Origin: SURF-21 sp964462595
GTDB lineage: Bacteria > Actinomycetota > Geothermincolia > Geothermincolales > RBG-13-55-18
DNA length: 61,038 nucleotides
Reading direction: 5' to 3'
Assembly (NCBI GenBank): GCA_964462595.1
Contig: CAYWXM010000066.1
Coordinates: forward strand, 1-61,038
The notes under the pieces are model-generated. The model did no database searches. It saw only the letters and a program-made list of their open reading frames with translations, and was not told where the DNA came from. This document shows, piece after piece, positions 51,079 through 59,869 of the stretch; position 1 is the first letter of the stretch; every line of letters starts with the position of its first letter. The translations under genes and the position numbers were made by a program.

Positions 51079-52659
51079 ATGAGAGCAGCTAACTGGGTGT
51101 GGGGAAAGTTTCTGGCTTTCCGGGAGAAACACCCGGGCTTCAGCACGTGGGTGGGGAAATACGGCATATACCTCGTCGTCCTGTTCTTCATCCTGCTCTA
51201 CTCCGCGATCTCGCTGCTCAAACACATGAACTTCCAGTCCCACGGCTGGGATCTGGGCATCTTCGACCAGCACGTGTGGCAGCTATCGCGCTTCGAGTTC
51301 GGGTTCAACACCGTGCGCATGGTGCCCTCGCTGTGGGGAGACCACTTCCACCCTATCTTTTTTCTGGTAGCCCCGGCCTACTGGATATGGTCGGACGCGC
51401 GCATGCTCCTCATCTACCAGGCGGTGATCGTGGCCCTGGGAGCGCTGCCCGTCTTCTACGTGGTTAAGCGCAACTTCCAGAGCCGCACCTGCGCGCTGCT
51501 CCTGGCCCTCACCTACCTCATCTTCTGGGGCACCATGGAGCTCATCTTCTTCGACTTCCATACCGAGGCCTTCCTGGGGCCATTGCTGGCCCTGTCCTAT
51601 TTCTTCATCGACCGCGAGAACATGGTCGGCTACATGCTCACCATCCCCCTGCTCCTGTTCGTGAAGGAAACCACGGCCTTCCTCGTATTCTTCCTCGGGC
51701 TGTACGTGATCATCTTCCGCAGGAAGTTCTTCATCGGCGGGGCCACCTGCGCCATCTCCCTGGGATGGTTCTATGCCGTAACCCGGCAGATAATGCCGCC
51801 CCTCGCGGCGGGCAGCAACTACTTCTACTTCAAGTACTACTCCCACCTCGGGGAAGACTGGATCGACGCCATGAAGTACGTGGCCACCCATCCCTGGGTA
51901 GCGGTAAAAGAGCTTTTCGTGCCCTATCACAAGGCAAAGCTGCTGCTGTTCATCCTGCTGCCCTTCCTGTTCCTGCCGCTCATCGGGGGGTTCGCCATCG
52001 TGGCCGTGCCCGCTCTGCTGGAGCGCCTGTTCTCCAACTATTACCCCCACTGGGAGATACTGCGCCATTACAACGCCATCTTTGCGCCCATCTTCATCTT
52101 CGCCCTGATGGACGCCATCCCCCGCCTGCACCGCTGGCTGGCCAGGCGCGGGCGCGAGATAGACTACCGCAAGCTGGTCTTCGTGATATGTATCCTCATC
52201 CTGCTCATCAACATACCTTTCACCTTCTCCCGCTCGGCCAAGACGCTGTTCAACCCGTGGTTCTATCACCTGGATCCCAGGATGGAGCAGATGGGCTACG
52301 ATATCATCAGCATGATCCCGCGCGACGCCTCGGTATGCGCCCAGGATATCGTCGTGCCCCATATGTCGCAGCGCGACCTCATCTTCCAGTACGACGGCGA
52401 CACCTACGGCGCGGAGTACGTGATCCTCAACAAGTTCCTCGACTGTTACCCCCTCACCAGCCGTACCCTGGTATGGGAGATCGCCAAGCTCTACCGCGAC
52501 CCGCGTTACGTGGCCCACCGCTTCGGCTACGGCTGGGTAGTGTTCACCATCAAGCCCGAATATGACAGCGACGGCAAGCTGCAGCCCCTCCCTGAGGCCG
52601 GAGGGTCACGCCCGGAAATCGGCCTCCAGCCGGGACTGCCGATTGCCGCCGTCCAGTAA
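51079..52659 (+). CDS. DUF2079 multi-pass membrane protein with repeat-derived C-terminus
   Basis: A 526-residue membrane protein with about 10 hydrophobic helices. DUF2079 hallmarks: GWDLGIFDQHVWQLS and WGDHFHPIFFL, the latter an acidic/His loop like those of GT-C glycosyltransferases. ATG 51079 follows GGGAGG; an in-frame region extends upstream but is basic and unconserved. The last 20 or so residues (EAGGSRPEIG onward) are read through a copy of the dispersed repeat at 52596-52624, so the native stop has probably been lost and the C terminus extended. Confidence 0.88.
   Translation: MRAANWVWGKFLAFREKHPGFSTWVGKYGIYLVVLFFILLYSAISLLKHMNFQSHGWDLGIFDQHVWQLSRFEFGFNTVRMVPSLWGDHFHPIFFLVAPAYWIWSDARMLLIYQAVIVALGALPVFYVVKRNFQSRTCALLLALTYLIFWGTMELIFFDFHTEAFLGPLLALSYFFIDRENMVGYMLTIPLLLFVKETTAFLVFFLGLYVIIFRRKFFIGGATCAISLGWFYAVTRQIMPPLAAGSNYFYFKYYSHLGEDWIDAMKYVATHPWVAVKELFVPYHKAKLLLFILLPFLFLPLIGGFAIVAVPALLERLFSNYYPHWEILRHYNAIFAPIFIFALMDAIPRLHRWLARRGREIDYRKLVFVICILILLINIPFTFSRSAKTLFNPWFYHLDPRMEQMGYDIISMIPRDASVCAQDIVVPHMSQRDLIFQYDGDTYGAEYVILNKFLDCYPLTSRTLVWEIAKLYRDPRYVAHRFGYGWVVFTIKPEYDSDGKLQPLPEAGGSRPEIGLQPGLPIAAVQ
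52596..52624 (+). repeat. Dispersed palindromic repeat, type A, inside a coding region
   Basis: Starts GGCCGGAGGGTCACG, ends TCGGCC; it encodes residues of the DUF2079 protein tail. One of the few copies overlapping a gene. Confidence 0.85.
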
Positions 52660-52693
52660 GGCAAGGGGTTTAAGACAAGAGACCGAGGGGGTC

Positions 52694-52817
52694 GTCCGAA
52701 GGGTCAGGCCCGGCTTCCGGCCTTACTCTCCACGATCTCTTTATAACGATCCTTGCGCCCCTCTTATCAAGCCGCCTATTCAGTATAAGGCCGATTTCCT
52801 GGCCTGACCCCTCGGCT
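52694..52817. repeat. Compound repeat element, copy 1
   Basis: A type-B copy (52694-52722, plus) and a type-A-like copy (52789-52817, minus) flank 66 bp containing ACGATC, TTTAT, ACGATCCTTGC, ATCAAGCC and TATTCAG. The same arrangement and inner sequence recur at 57272-57394. Confidence 0.85.
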
Positions 52818-52824
52818 TTTCTCG

Positions 52825-53946
52825 TTACTCAGCGCTTCGCGGTTGCGGTTCAACCCGCTGAGCCTCTCCCGCCAGGGGTGCGGTAAAGAAAAAGGTGGAC
52901 CCCTTGCCCGGCGCCGATTCCAACCACACCCTGCCGCCCCATCCCTCGACCGCGCGCTTCACGATGGACAGTCCAAGCCCCAGCCCCGGTTTTCCCCCTC
53001 CGTCGCTCATGCGCACGAATTCCCGGAATATTTCCTCCTGCACATCTTTTTCTATCCCCACGCCATCGTCACGCACGAAAATCGTGGCCCTGTCCTCCTC
53101 CGCTTTGCCGCCTATCTCTATATGCAACTGGCCGTTGCCGGCGGCGTGCTTGACGCTGTTCGCCACCAGGTTGTGGAATACCTGTTTCAGCTTGATCTCC
53201 TCGACCAGGATGTCCGGCATACTCTCCTCGATTGAGACCTCGACGTTCATTCCTGACATGAGTCCCGCCAGGTTCTCCGCCACTTCCGCGGCGACGCTCG
53301 ACGGTCTGACGGCATGTCCCGCGTCCAACTGCTTGCCCGCCCGGGTATAATCCAGTAATTCCTCGATGTTGTGAGAAATGCGCATGCTTATGGTCTCTAT
53401 GGCCTCTATGCTTTCCATCTCCAGCGCGTTCTCCTCGTTCAAGGCCGCGTCACGCGCGACCTCGGCGTACCCGTGCAGGGTGGAAAGGGAGCCTATGAGG
53501 TCGTGGGACACCGTGCGGGAGAAGGCGTCCAGTTCCTCGTTACGAGCCTGCAGCTCCGCAGTGCGCCCCTCAACCCTCTCCTCGAGTGTGTTGATAAGGT
53601 TCTTCCTCCTGGCGCAGAGCTCGGCGATGACCACCGAGACGGTCAGGAATACGGCGACGCGGATCACGTCATCCCATATCTGTTCGCTCCCAAGACCTGT
53701 AAAACTGGAGACCAGCAGCAACACGGACAGGAACACCGCCAGGGCTATTCCTTTTCGATCCCACCACAGGCAGGCGAGGATGATGGGCACGTAATAGAGG
53801 TGCGGGAAGATATATCCCGTATCCCTGGCAAAGTGAAACCAGACGGTAAGGATTATGCAGGCGACCGTGAGCGCCGCGACCAGCGCTATCTTGAGCCACT
53901 CCAGCCGCTTGTCTCTGTTTGTAGCTTTGTTGCTCTTGTAGTCCAT
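52825..53946 (-). CDS. Membrane sensor histidine kinase
   Basis: A 373-residue kinase with four N-terminal membrane helices (about 15-38, 46-63, 67-86 and 96-116) and almost no extracellular domain, then a coiled coil, a HisKA domain (FSRTVSHDLIGSLS with the phospho-His), and a HATPase with NSVKHAAGNG (N box), DDGVGI (G1), and GLGLGLSIVKRAVE (G2). ATG 53946 follows AGGGGA by six bases; upstream ATGs at 53964 and 54015 are alternatives without a better ribosome binding site. No response regulator adjoins it. Its stop lies a few bases after the compound repeat. Confidence 0.9.
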   Translation of the reverse strand: MDYKSNKATNRDKRLEWLKIALVAALTVACIILTVWFHFARDTGYIFPHLYYVPIILACLWWDRKGIALAVFLSVLLLVSSFTGLGSEQIWDDVIRVAVFLTVSVVIAELCARRKNLINTLEERVEGRTAELQARNEELDAFSRTVSHDLIGSLSTLHGYAEVARDAALNEENALEMESIEAIETISMRISHNIEELLDYTRAGKQLDAGHAVRPSSVAAEVAENLAGLMSGMNVEVSIEESMPDILVEEIKLKQVFHNLVANSVKHAAGNGQLHIEIGGKAEEDRATIFVRDDGVGIEKDVQEEIFREFVRMSDGGGKPGLGLGLSIVKRAVEGWGGRVWLESAPGKGSTFFFTAPLAGEAQRVEPQPRSAE

Positions 53947-54356
53947 TTCCATTCCCCTGCCCATGATAGACGCGCGTTTCCGCGGTCCTCGACCCATCCG
54001 ACCATACCCATACACTCATGCCTATATAGATATACTAGTTTATGATTATGCCCCCGTTCCACGCCTTTCAAAAACAGCCGAGGGGCCGACCCCCTCGGCT
54101 TCTCCGCCATACCGCAGCAAGAAGGCCAGCCCCGGAAATGTGCCCAAGGTGGTTTCGACATCGCGCGCCATAGCGAAAGAAACACGGGTATCAACGTTTG
54201 AAATACAAAGAATAAGCCCCAGGCACGGAAGGCTGCCTTGTGCGAGGATCCTTATCCAGCGTCCGCTCCATGGAGTAAGATGGATATAGGGTACACATAA
54301 AGGTATTTCGCAACCAGCGTAGTAATAATCATTATAGATAAAGGGGGGATGACGTT
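53947..54356. other. Gene-free stretch with hairpin 54076-54100
   Basis: 410 bp between divergent genes. It holds a perfect 10-bp hairpin (AGCCGAGGGG at 54076-54085, CCCCTCGGCT at 54091-54100) that on the minus strand is followed by G and five T, an intrinsic-terminator layout. The stem sequence is the same as the end of the dispersed repeat, so it may be derived from it. On the minus strand it would stop transcripts entering the kinase gene from upstream. Confidence 0.6.
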
Positions 54357-55421
54357 TTGGTTGAGAAAAAAGAGGTCTGTTCGAGCTGCGGTCTACCAAA
54401 GGGCATAGGGAAAGGCAACGTCTGGCATCCCAACGGGGTGATCACGGCAAGCTATCCTCCGCACATCCGGGGGACCCTCTACGATATCGAGGAACTCAAT
54501 GCCCTCTTCCCCGCCCTCTCCGAGCGCATGGGTTACGACATAACCCGCCTCGTGATGGAGGGCAAGCGCAAGGACGGTAAACGCTATGCGGACGAGCTGA
54601 TAAGGAACCGCAAGGCGGCCGGCAAGGATACCTCCCCCATGACTATCTACAACATGATCTCGCGTTTCACCGCCTACTGGGGACTGGGCCTTGCCGAGGC
54701 GGTAGAGTACCAGGAGGGGGAACGCCTGACCTTCAAGGTCAAGAACGCGTACAGCGACCCCATGAGCCGTGGAGACTGGGCGGGGGTCTTCGAAGCCGTG
54801 GAGCACACACGTGGCGAGGCGACCTGGCGTGACGAGAGCAAAAAAGACTTATTGGATATCGTCGCCGTGGAGGGAGAACCGGAGCTGGAGGAGCGCATAG
54901 AGCAGGAGATGGAGCTGGGCATACCTTACAGCGAGGAGGGAGACCTCGAATACCAGCTGTGCCCGGAATGCGGAGTCCCCCTGGAGATATCGCGCCAGTT
55001 TAAATGGAACGCAGACGATTCCATGGTTGTGGAGATCATCAGCGGCAAGCGATTCGTCCTGCACAACACAAACGGCATCGTGGCGGTTACGCGCGTCCTG
55101 CACGAGGAACTGGGCAGCGAAATCGACGATATGGTAACCGAGATATCCCGGCATTATGCCAAGGGATATTACGCGGGCCTCCTGGAAGGTTCATCCATAG
55201 ACGCGGAGCTGATGAAGTTCCCGCTGCGGAGCTGGGGACGCGTGGCCCGCATGCATCGCGGGGAAGACGGTTACAGTATAAGGGTCATCAACCCCTACTG
55301 CAGCTGCATAGTAGCCGGCCGGCTCTGGGGCCTGGTGGAGGCATTCGATGGGCATACCTATGCAGTTAACTACCTCGTTGAGGAAGAGGGCTATCTCGAC
55401 GTCAGCATAACCAACGCTTAG
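54357..55421 (+). CDS. Duplicated zinc-knuckle protein (paralogue B)
   Basis: A 354-residue soluble protein with the same two-module plan as the 27921-29000 product: CSSCGLP (Cys8/Cys11) and CPECGVP (Cys202/Cys205), each followed by W-x-x-(D/N) and a hydrophobic strand, a helix with (V/M)xEgxR or TEISRH in the EAQR position, and an NPY or NAY near the module end. Overall identity with paralogue A is modest, so duplication is old. TTG start with GGGGGGA seven bases upstream. It is 131 bp upstream of the PASTA protein gene. Confidence 0.8.
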   Translation: MVEKKEVCSSCGLPKGIGKGNVWHPNGVITASYPPHIRGTLYDIEELNALFPALSERMGYDITRLVMEGKRKDGKRYADELIRNRKAAGKDTSPMTIYNMISRFTAYWGLGLAEAVEYQEGERLTFKVKNAYSDPMSRGDWAGVFEAVEHTRGEATWRDESKKDLLDIVAVEGEPELEERIEQEMELGIPYSEEGDLEYQLCPECGVPLEISRQFKWNADDSMVVEIISGKRFVLHNTNGIVAVTRVLHEELGSEIDDMVTEISRHYAKGYYAGLLEGSSIDAELMKFPLRSWGRVARMHRGEDGYSIRVINPYCSCIVAGRLWGLVEAFDGHTYAVNYLVEEEGYLDVSITNA

Positions 55422-55552
55422 CGGGGTTATAGCGCTCTTTCAAAACCCCCCTGCCGAACCTCTCCGTCGTCTACGGGAGGGTGACACATGGAGGCTGTTA
55501 CAATGATGCTGTCACGTTGTCGCGTCCGGGCTGCCGTATAAAAGGAGGCCTT

Positions 55553-57145
55553 ATGGAGGGAAGGGTATTCAAAGAACGTTACCGGCTCACGGCCAAGCTG
55601 GGCAGCGGCAGGCTGGCCGATTCTTACTTGGCGGATGATATCCAGATGGGCCGGCAGGTGGTGGTGAAGGTCATCTATAGCGGGATAGCCTCCGACCCCG
55701 CATACATACAAAAACTGGAAGCCGAAGCGAGGGTAGCCGCGGAACTGGGGCACCCCAATATCGCCAGGACCATCGATTGGGGTAGCGAGGGCGACTTCCA
55801 TTTCGTAGTGACCGAATACGTTAAAGGCAGGAGCATCGCGGAGTTCCTGTCCTCGGAAGGCAGATTTCCACCGGAACGTTCCGCACAGGTAGCGGCAGAA
55901 CTCTGCTCCGCCCTGCAGCTCGTCCACAGCCGCGGCCTCGTACACGGAGGCATCTCGAGCAGCAACGTCTTCATCGACGATATCGGCCAGGTGAAGCTGA
56001 TGGACGTGGGAATGGCCTGGACCGCCACCGGCAGGGGGACTCCGCAGTTCATCTCTCCCGAGCAGGCCCAGGGGCTGGCGGTCGATGCACGCGCTGACGT
56101 ATATTCCCTGGGCATCGTGCTGTACCTGATGCTCACCGGCGCCGTGCCCTTCGATGCGCATGACAGCGAGACGGTGATCTACAAGCAGGTGAATGAGCAG
56201 CCGACTACCCCGGCAGTGGTTAACCCCGCAATTCCCGCCGAACTTGATGCCCTGGTGATGAAGGCACTGTCGAAGAACCCGTCCCTCCGCTTCCAGAGCG
56301 CACGCGAGATGCACGACGCCCTGTTGCGCTTCAAGGAGAGCATAGCCCCGCCGGTCCCCGCGGCTGCCGTGGCAGCGGGCGCGGCAGTGCCGAGGGGTTC
56401 GGCGGCAGCGGGCGCGGCTGTGCCGGGGAAGAAGGGCTCGAAGGCATGGGCCTGGGCGGCCGGGATCATCACGGTCCTGGTCATCGCGGGCATCGTGCTG
56501 GCGATCGTGCTCACCGCCGGCGGGGGCGAGGGCGAAATGGTAACCGTGCCGAACCTGGTCGGCCTCAGCGAGGACGAGGCCAGGGATTCCCTGGAGAGCG
56601 TGGGCCTGAAGTTGCAGAAGGAGGACGACTATATCACCAGCGAGTCCAAGCAGGTCGGCGTGGTGTCCTCGCAGGACCCCGCCGCGGGAACGAGCCTGGA
56701 GGAGGGCAAGAGCGTCACCGCCAAGGTCACCGCGGAGTTGAGGATGCCCAACGTGATCGGGCAAACCCCCTCGGAGGCGGAGGCCGCCCTCAAAAAGCAG
56801 GGTATATCGATGATCGTGGTCAGCAATACCCCGGTCACCGATGCCGGCGAGGTGGGGAAGGTAGTGTCGCAGGACCCTGCGGGCGGGTCGCTCATATCCA
56901 AGGACACCAAGGTCACCCTGGAGGTGGGCGAGGAGTCCAAGACGGTGGCCGTGCCCGATGTGGTCGGCCTGGTCCAGGCCGAGGCAGAGACTACCATAGA
57001 GAACGCCGGCCTGAAGGTAACGGTGCAGGAAAAGGAAGACGCCACTGTTCCCGCCGGGCAGGTCTTGAGCCAGGACCCGGCTTCGGGAAAGCAGGTGGAC
57101 AAGGGCTCGACGGTTACCATCGTGGTGAGCAAACCCCCAACGTAG
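55553..57145 (+). CDS. PASTA-domain Ser/Thr kinase-like protein, probable pseudokinase
   Basis: A 530-residue membrane protein of the PknB type: kinase-like domain 10-260, Ala-rich linker, membrane helix about 299-321, and three PASTA domains (about 329-530) that in the family bind peptidoglycan fragments. The ATP-site Lys39 (VVVKV) and the DFG-like Asp151 (DVG) are kept. The catalytic loop, normally HRDxKPxN, reads HGGISSSN (131-138): both the catalytic Asp and the Lys are missing, and the glycine loop is altered (LGSGRLADSY). Phosphotransfer is therefore doubtful; ligand-binding or allosteric function is more likely. ATG 55553 has AAAGGAGG upstream. Confidence 0.9.
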   Translation: MEGRVFKERYRLTAKLGSGRLADSYLADDIQMGRQVVVKVIYSGIASDPAYIQKLEAEARVAAELGHPNIARTIDWGSEGDFHFVVTEYVKGRSIAEFLSSEGRFPPERSAQVAAELCSALQLVHSRGLVHGGISSSNVFIDDIGQVKLMDVGMAWTATGRGTPQFISPEQAQGLAVDARADVYSLGIVLYLMLTGAVPFDAHDSETVIYKQVNEQPTTPAVVNPAIPAELDALVMKALSKNPSLRFQSAREMHDALLRFKESIAPPVPAAAVAAGAAVPRGSAAAGAAVPGKKGSKAWAWAAGIITVLVIAGIVLAIVLTAGGGEGEMVTVPNLVGLSEDEARDSLESVGLKLQKEDDYITSESKQVGVVSSQDPAAGTSLEEGKSVTAKVTAELRMPNVIGQTPSEAEAALKKQGISMIVVSNTPVTDAGEVGKVVSQDPAGGSLISKDTKVTLEVGEESKTVAVPDVVGLVQAEAETTIENAGLKVTVQEKEDATVPAGQVLSQDPASGKQVDKGSTVTIVVSKPPT

Positions 57146-57160
57146 GCCTGGGGTTCACCA

Positions 57161-57242
57161 AGCCGAGGGGTCAGCCAAGGGGTCAGGCCCGGCTTCCGGC
57201 CTGCCGCGGAGTCCGGCCGAGGGGTCGGCCCGGCTTCCGGCC
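57161..57242 (+). repeat. Cluster of type-B palindromic repeats
   Basis: A truncated copy (57161-57173), a nearly complete one (57174-57201) and a 28-bp copy lacking one base (57215-57242, GTCGG core) follow the PASTA gene head-to-tail. Confidence 0.8.
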
Positions 57243-57271
57243 TTACTCTCACCATCTCTACACATCTGCCC

Positions 57272-57394
57272 GGCCGAGGGGTCGGCCCGGCTTCCGGCCT
57301 CGCCTGCCACGATCTTTTATCACGATCCTTGCACACCTACCTATCAAGCCACTTATTCAGCTGGAGGCCGATTTCCTGGCGTGACCCCCCGGCT
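57272..57394. repeat. Compound repeat element, copy 2
   Basis: Type-B copy 57272-57299 (plus) and type-A-like copy 57366-57394 (minus) flank 66 bp that align with the inside of the 52694-52817 element, differing by scattered substitutions and a small indel. Confidence 0.85.
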
Positions 57395-57406
57395 TTTCCA
57401 GCTGGA

Positions 57407-57435
57407 GGCCGATTTCCTGGCGTGACCCCCCGGCT
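57407..57435 (-). repeat. Extra palindromic repeat copy, tandem to compound element
   Basis: Identical to 57366-57394 and spaced 41 bp from it: the 41-bp unit including the CTTTTCCAGCTGGA flank is tandemly duplicated. Confidence 0.85.
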
Positions 57436-57497
57436 TTTCCCGGCTTTGCCGTCAACCTTCAACCTTCGTCCTGCCCGACGAACGGCCGCCCGCATTC

Positions 57498-57812
57498 CTA
57501 AGCCCCCAGTTCGTCCAGCAGGTAGAGGGCGGTATAGGCAGCCGAGGGGCCCCCGCCCATGAGGATGCCCACGCTGGCGGCCTCCAGGATCTCCTCGCGG
57601 GAAGCGCCCTCTTCCAGGGCTCCGTTAACGTGCACCCGTATACAGGGCTCGCATCTGACGGCCACCGAGGCGCCCAACATGATAAGGCGTTTCGTCTTGA
57701 CGCTCAGGGCTCCTTCCTTCAAGGCTTCCTCGTGTAGCGCCGAAAAGGCCCGCATAACCTCCGGGAGCTCTTCTCCCAGCTTGTCCATTATGGATTGGGT
57801 GTTTTCGCTCAA
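57498..57812 (-). CDS. Carboxymuconolactone decarboxylase/AhpD-like protein
   Basis: A 104-residue helical protein. The CEPCIRVHV motif (CxxC with a following His) is the AhpD-like redox or proton-relay site; AASVGILMGGGPSAAYT is the conserved C-terminal helix. TTG 57812 has GGAGGTGAG five bases upstream; a longer frame begins at 57959 but is not family-like. Members act in peroxide defence with AhpC-type partners or as decarboxylases; no partner gene is nearby. Downstream of the racemase on the same strand. Confidence 0.85.
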   Translation of the reverse strand: MSENTQSIMDKLGEELPEVMRAFSALHEEALKEGALSVKTKRLIMLGASVAVRCEPCIRVHVNGALEEGASREEILEAASVGILMGGGPSAAYTALYLLDELGA

Positions 57813-58044
57813 CTGACTCACCTCCGCCCTTAATGTACCCGGCATGCTTGCTCTTTTCAATTCATCACTCGTGCCAGGGCTATAACCCGCAGGCAAAGGA
57901 GGCCAGCACCGTAAACGTGTCGAAGCCATCGCGTCTGCCAGTGGTTTACCGGCGATCATGTGTGGTCAACTGTCGAAGATCCGAGCTTTGAGCTCCGGCC
58001 TCAAAACGTCGCCTCAAACGTAAATCCCCTCAACAAGAGAACCG

Positions 58045-58890
58045 TTAGAAACGCCAGCTGCCGGAGCCGTGATAGGGAAAATCTTCCAGATTCGATCTGG
58101 ACATCTCCGCGTCGGGACGCCTGTAGTTGGCGGCCCTGCTTATCCAGGAGAGGCCGGCTTTTTTAAAGGATACCAGGACCTCGGCGAGGCGCACCCCCGC
58201 GCTGATCACGTCCACCACGGGCACGCCGTCCACCTCGGTCAAGCCGCCGGGATAATCGTCCTCGCAGCCAGGTGCCATGCTCAAGGCAGGCGCCATGACA
58301 GTTCACCCGGGCACCAGTACTTCGGCGCCGTCGGCGATGCAGGCCCTGGCGGTGGCGGCGAAGGTATCGATGATGTCGTGTGCGTCTCCGAGGCTCAGCA
58401 TCATGTCCATCCCGCTGCTCTCCGTGCTGCGCACCCTGACCGCCTTGTCCCTCAGGCCGTAGCGCACGATCAACTCCTCTATGAGGGGGACCACGGTGTT
58501 GCTGAAGGTCACCACCCCGAAACGGTAGCCCATCATGGTGGCCAGCAGTATCCCCGCCTGCAGCACCCCCACTACCGGGATGTCCAGGGCCTGGCGCAGC
58601 TCCTGCAGCATGGAATCGAAGGCACAGTGGATCACCAGGGCGTCAAACCCCTCGCCTTCCAGCTTTATCGCTGCCTCCAAAAGCTCGTAATCGTTGCGCG
58701 CGTTGAAATAGCGATAGCCGAAATAATCGATGTCCGTGAAGCCCCGGTTGAGAGCATGGAAGGCTATCTCCGTCCCTTCCTCCTTCACTTTCTCCGCGTT
58801 GCGCACGAATACGTCCTGGATTATCTGCCTCAGCAACTCGACTTCAGGATCCAGCCCCATGGGGGCCAGAATAGCCACCCTCGCACCCAT
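58045..58890 (-). CDS. Asp/Glu (hydantoin) racemase family protein with in-frame TGA at the second catalytic Cys
   Basis: Reading through the TGA at 58303-58305 gives 281 residues. The N-terminal half has ARVAILAPMGLDPEVELL and the first catalytic Cys89 (VIHCAFDSMLQELRQALDIPVVGVLQAG). The second catalytic Cys normally lies in a G-C-T context; here it is GAEVLVPG-TGA-TVMAPALS, residue 196. The frame then continues uninterrupted with family-like PVVDVISAGVRLAEVLVSF to 58045. Two readings: selenocysteine replacing the catalytic Cys, or a one-base nonsense mutation (TGC/TGT to TGA) making a pseudogene. Start ATG 58890 follows GGGAGGTGG. Without read-through, the stop truncates it at 195 residues, ending just before the active site. 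Confidence 0.75.
58274..58291 (-). promoter_or_regulatory. Stem-loop just after the TGA (SECIS candidate)
   Basis: On the mRNA, 12-29 bases after the UGA: stem GCC-UGC / GCA-GGC with one bulged U on the 3' side and a 5-base loop CUUGA. Position fits bacterial SECIS elements; the loop lacks the usual leading G, so support is weak. Confidence 0.3.
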
Positions 58891-59383
58891 ACTCGCCACC
58901 TCCCATAGCTCGTCCCTTTTTCGCAACAGCACAGCCGCATGCCGCGATAGTGTGAATGATCTGCCGTACTCGCCACCCGATGCCGATATTCTACCATCCC
59001 CGACCAAGAGCCATAGGCCGAGAGTTCGGCCGAGGGGTCACGCCCGGCTTCCGGCCTTGTCTCCCACCCTTGCCACCCGGCTTCCGACCTCTGCTCCCTA
59101 TCCCAGCTCAATTATCTTGAAATATCGTACTCACGTCGCCTTGTGACGGTTGAGGCATGGAAGCTAGCCGCTGCTTGGTCCCGTAAACCTGCTCAACCCG
59201 GCGTGGCGCCTCCACCCCCATTCCTCAATGCGACTTCCAAGCCCGACCTTTTCATCCCTTCCCCAAGTCTGCCTCCCGGGCTGAATCCCCTGCCATTTTT
59301 GAATATCAGGTAGGATATAGGCAGTTTATTCTAGAGAGGGAAGCACAGCAGCGTGATTTCCAGCAAAAGGAGTGATACGCGAC
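58891..59383. other. Gene-free stretch with one palindromic repeat
   Basis: 493 bp between divergent genes. It contains a type-B repeat copy at 59028-59056 and AT-rich sequence near 59298-59335 that probably holds the promoter for the thioesterase gene; no clean -35/-10 pair was found. Confidence 0.5.
59028..59056 (+). repeat. Dispersed 29-bp palindromic repeat, type B
   Basis: Starts GGCCGAGGGGTCACG, ends GGCTTCCGGCC; consensus type-B copy. Confidence 0.9.
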
Positions 59384-59845
59384 ATGGAGCAGATAGCGAT
59401 CCAGGACCAATGGCCGGAACCCTTTCGGGTCTGCTGGGGATGTGGTGAGAAGAACGAGAAAGGGCTACGCATAAAGAGCTACTGGGATGGCGACGAGACG
59501 GTATGCGAATGGCAACCCGAGGACTACCACATCGCGTTTCCCGGCTACCTGAACGGCGGCATCATCGCGACCATCATCGATTGCCACAGCGTGAATACCG
59601 CTAACGCGGCCGCCTACCGGGCTCAGGGCAGGGAGATAGGGAGCGAGCCGCATATTTTCTTCGTCACCGGCTCCATCCGTGTCGATTACCTGCGGCCGAC
59701 TCCGCTGGGCAAGCCCGTGACCCTGAGGGCAAGGATCGAGGAGATGGGGGAAAGGAAGATCCTGGTAGCATGCTCTCTCTTTTCCGGCGACCAGGAATGC
59801 GCCAGGGGCGAGACCGTCGCCGTGAGGTTGAACTCGTTCGCATAA
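59384..59845 (+). CDS. Hotdog-fold thioesterase family protein (PaaI-like)
   Basis: A 153-residue single-hotdog protein. It begins with a short N-terminal CWGCGEKNEKGLRI segment (two Cys, common in this group), then the hotdog helix FPGYLNGGIIATIIDCHSVNTA whose GG-x-x-A-x-x-D pattern shapes the CoA-ester site, and VDYLRPTPLGKPVTLRARI. It probably hydrolyses an acyl-CoA. ATG 59384 is chosen; GTG 59372 is possible but overlaps the AAAGGAG box. A CoA-ester hydrolase fits the CoA-based chemistry of the 37-48 kb cluster, though 12 kb away. Confidence 0.85.
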   Translation: MEQIAIQDQWPEPFRVCWGCGEKNEKGLRIKSYWDGDETVCEWQPEDYHIAFPGYLNGGIIATIIDCHSVNTANAAAYRAQGREIGSEPHIFFVTGSIRVDYLRPTPLGKPVTLRARIEEMGERKILVACSLFSGDQECARGETVAVRLNSFA

Positions 59846-59869
59846 GCGTCAGGCCCGGGCTTGGGGTCA

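Noticed and set aside
58045..58305. Two separate genes at the racemase locus (234- and 83-codon frames)
   Set aside because: They share one reading frame with only a TGA between, and together they cover one racemase domain; the downstream part has no ribosome binding site or family start.
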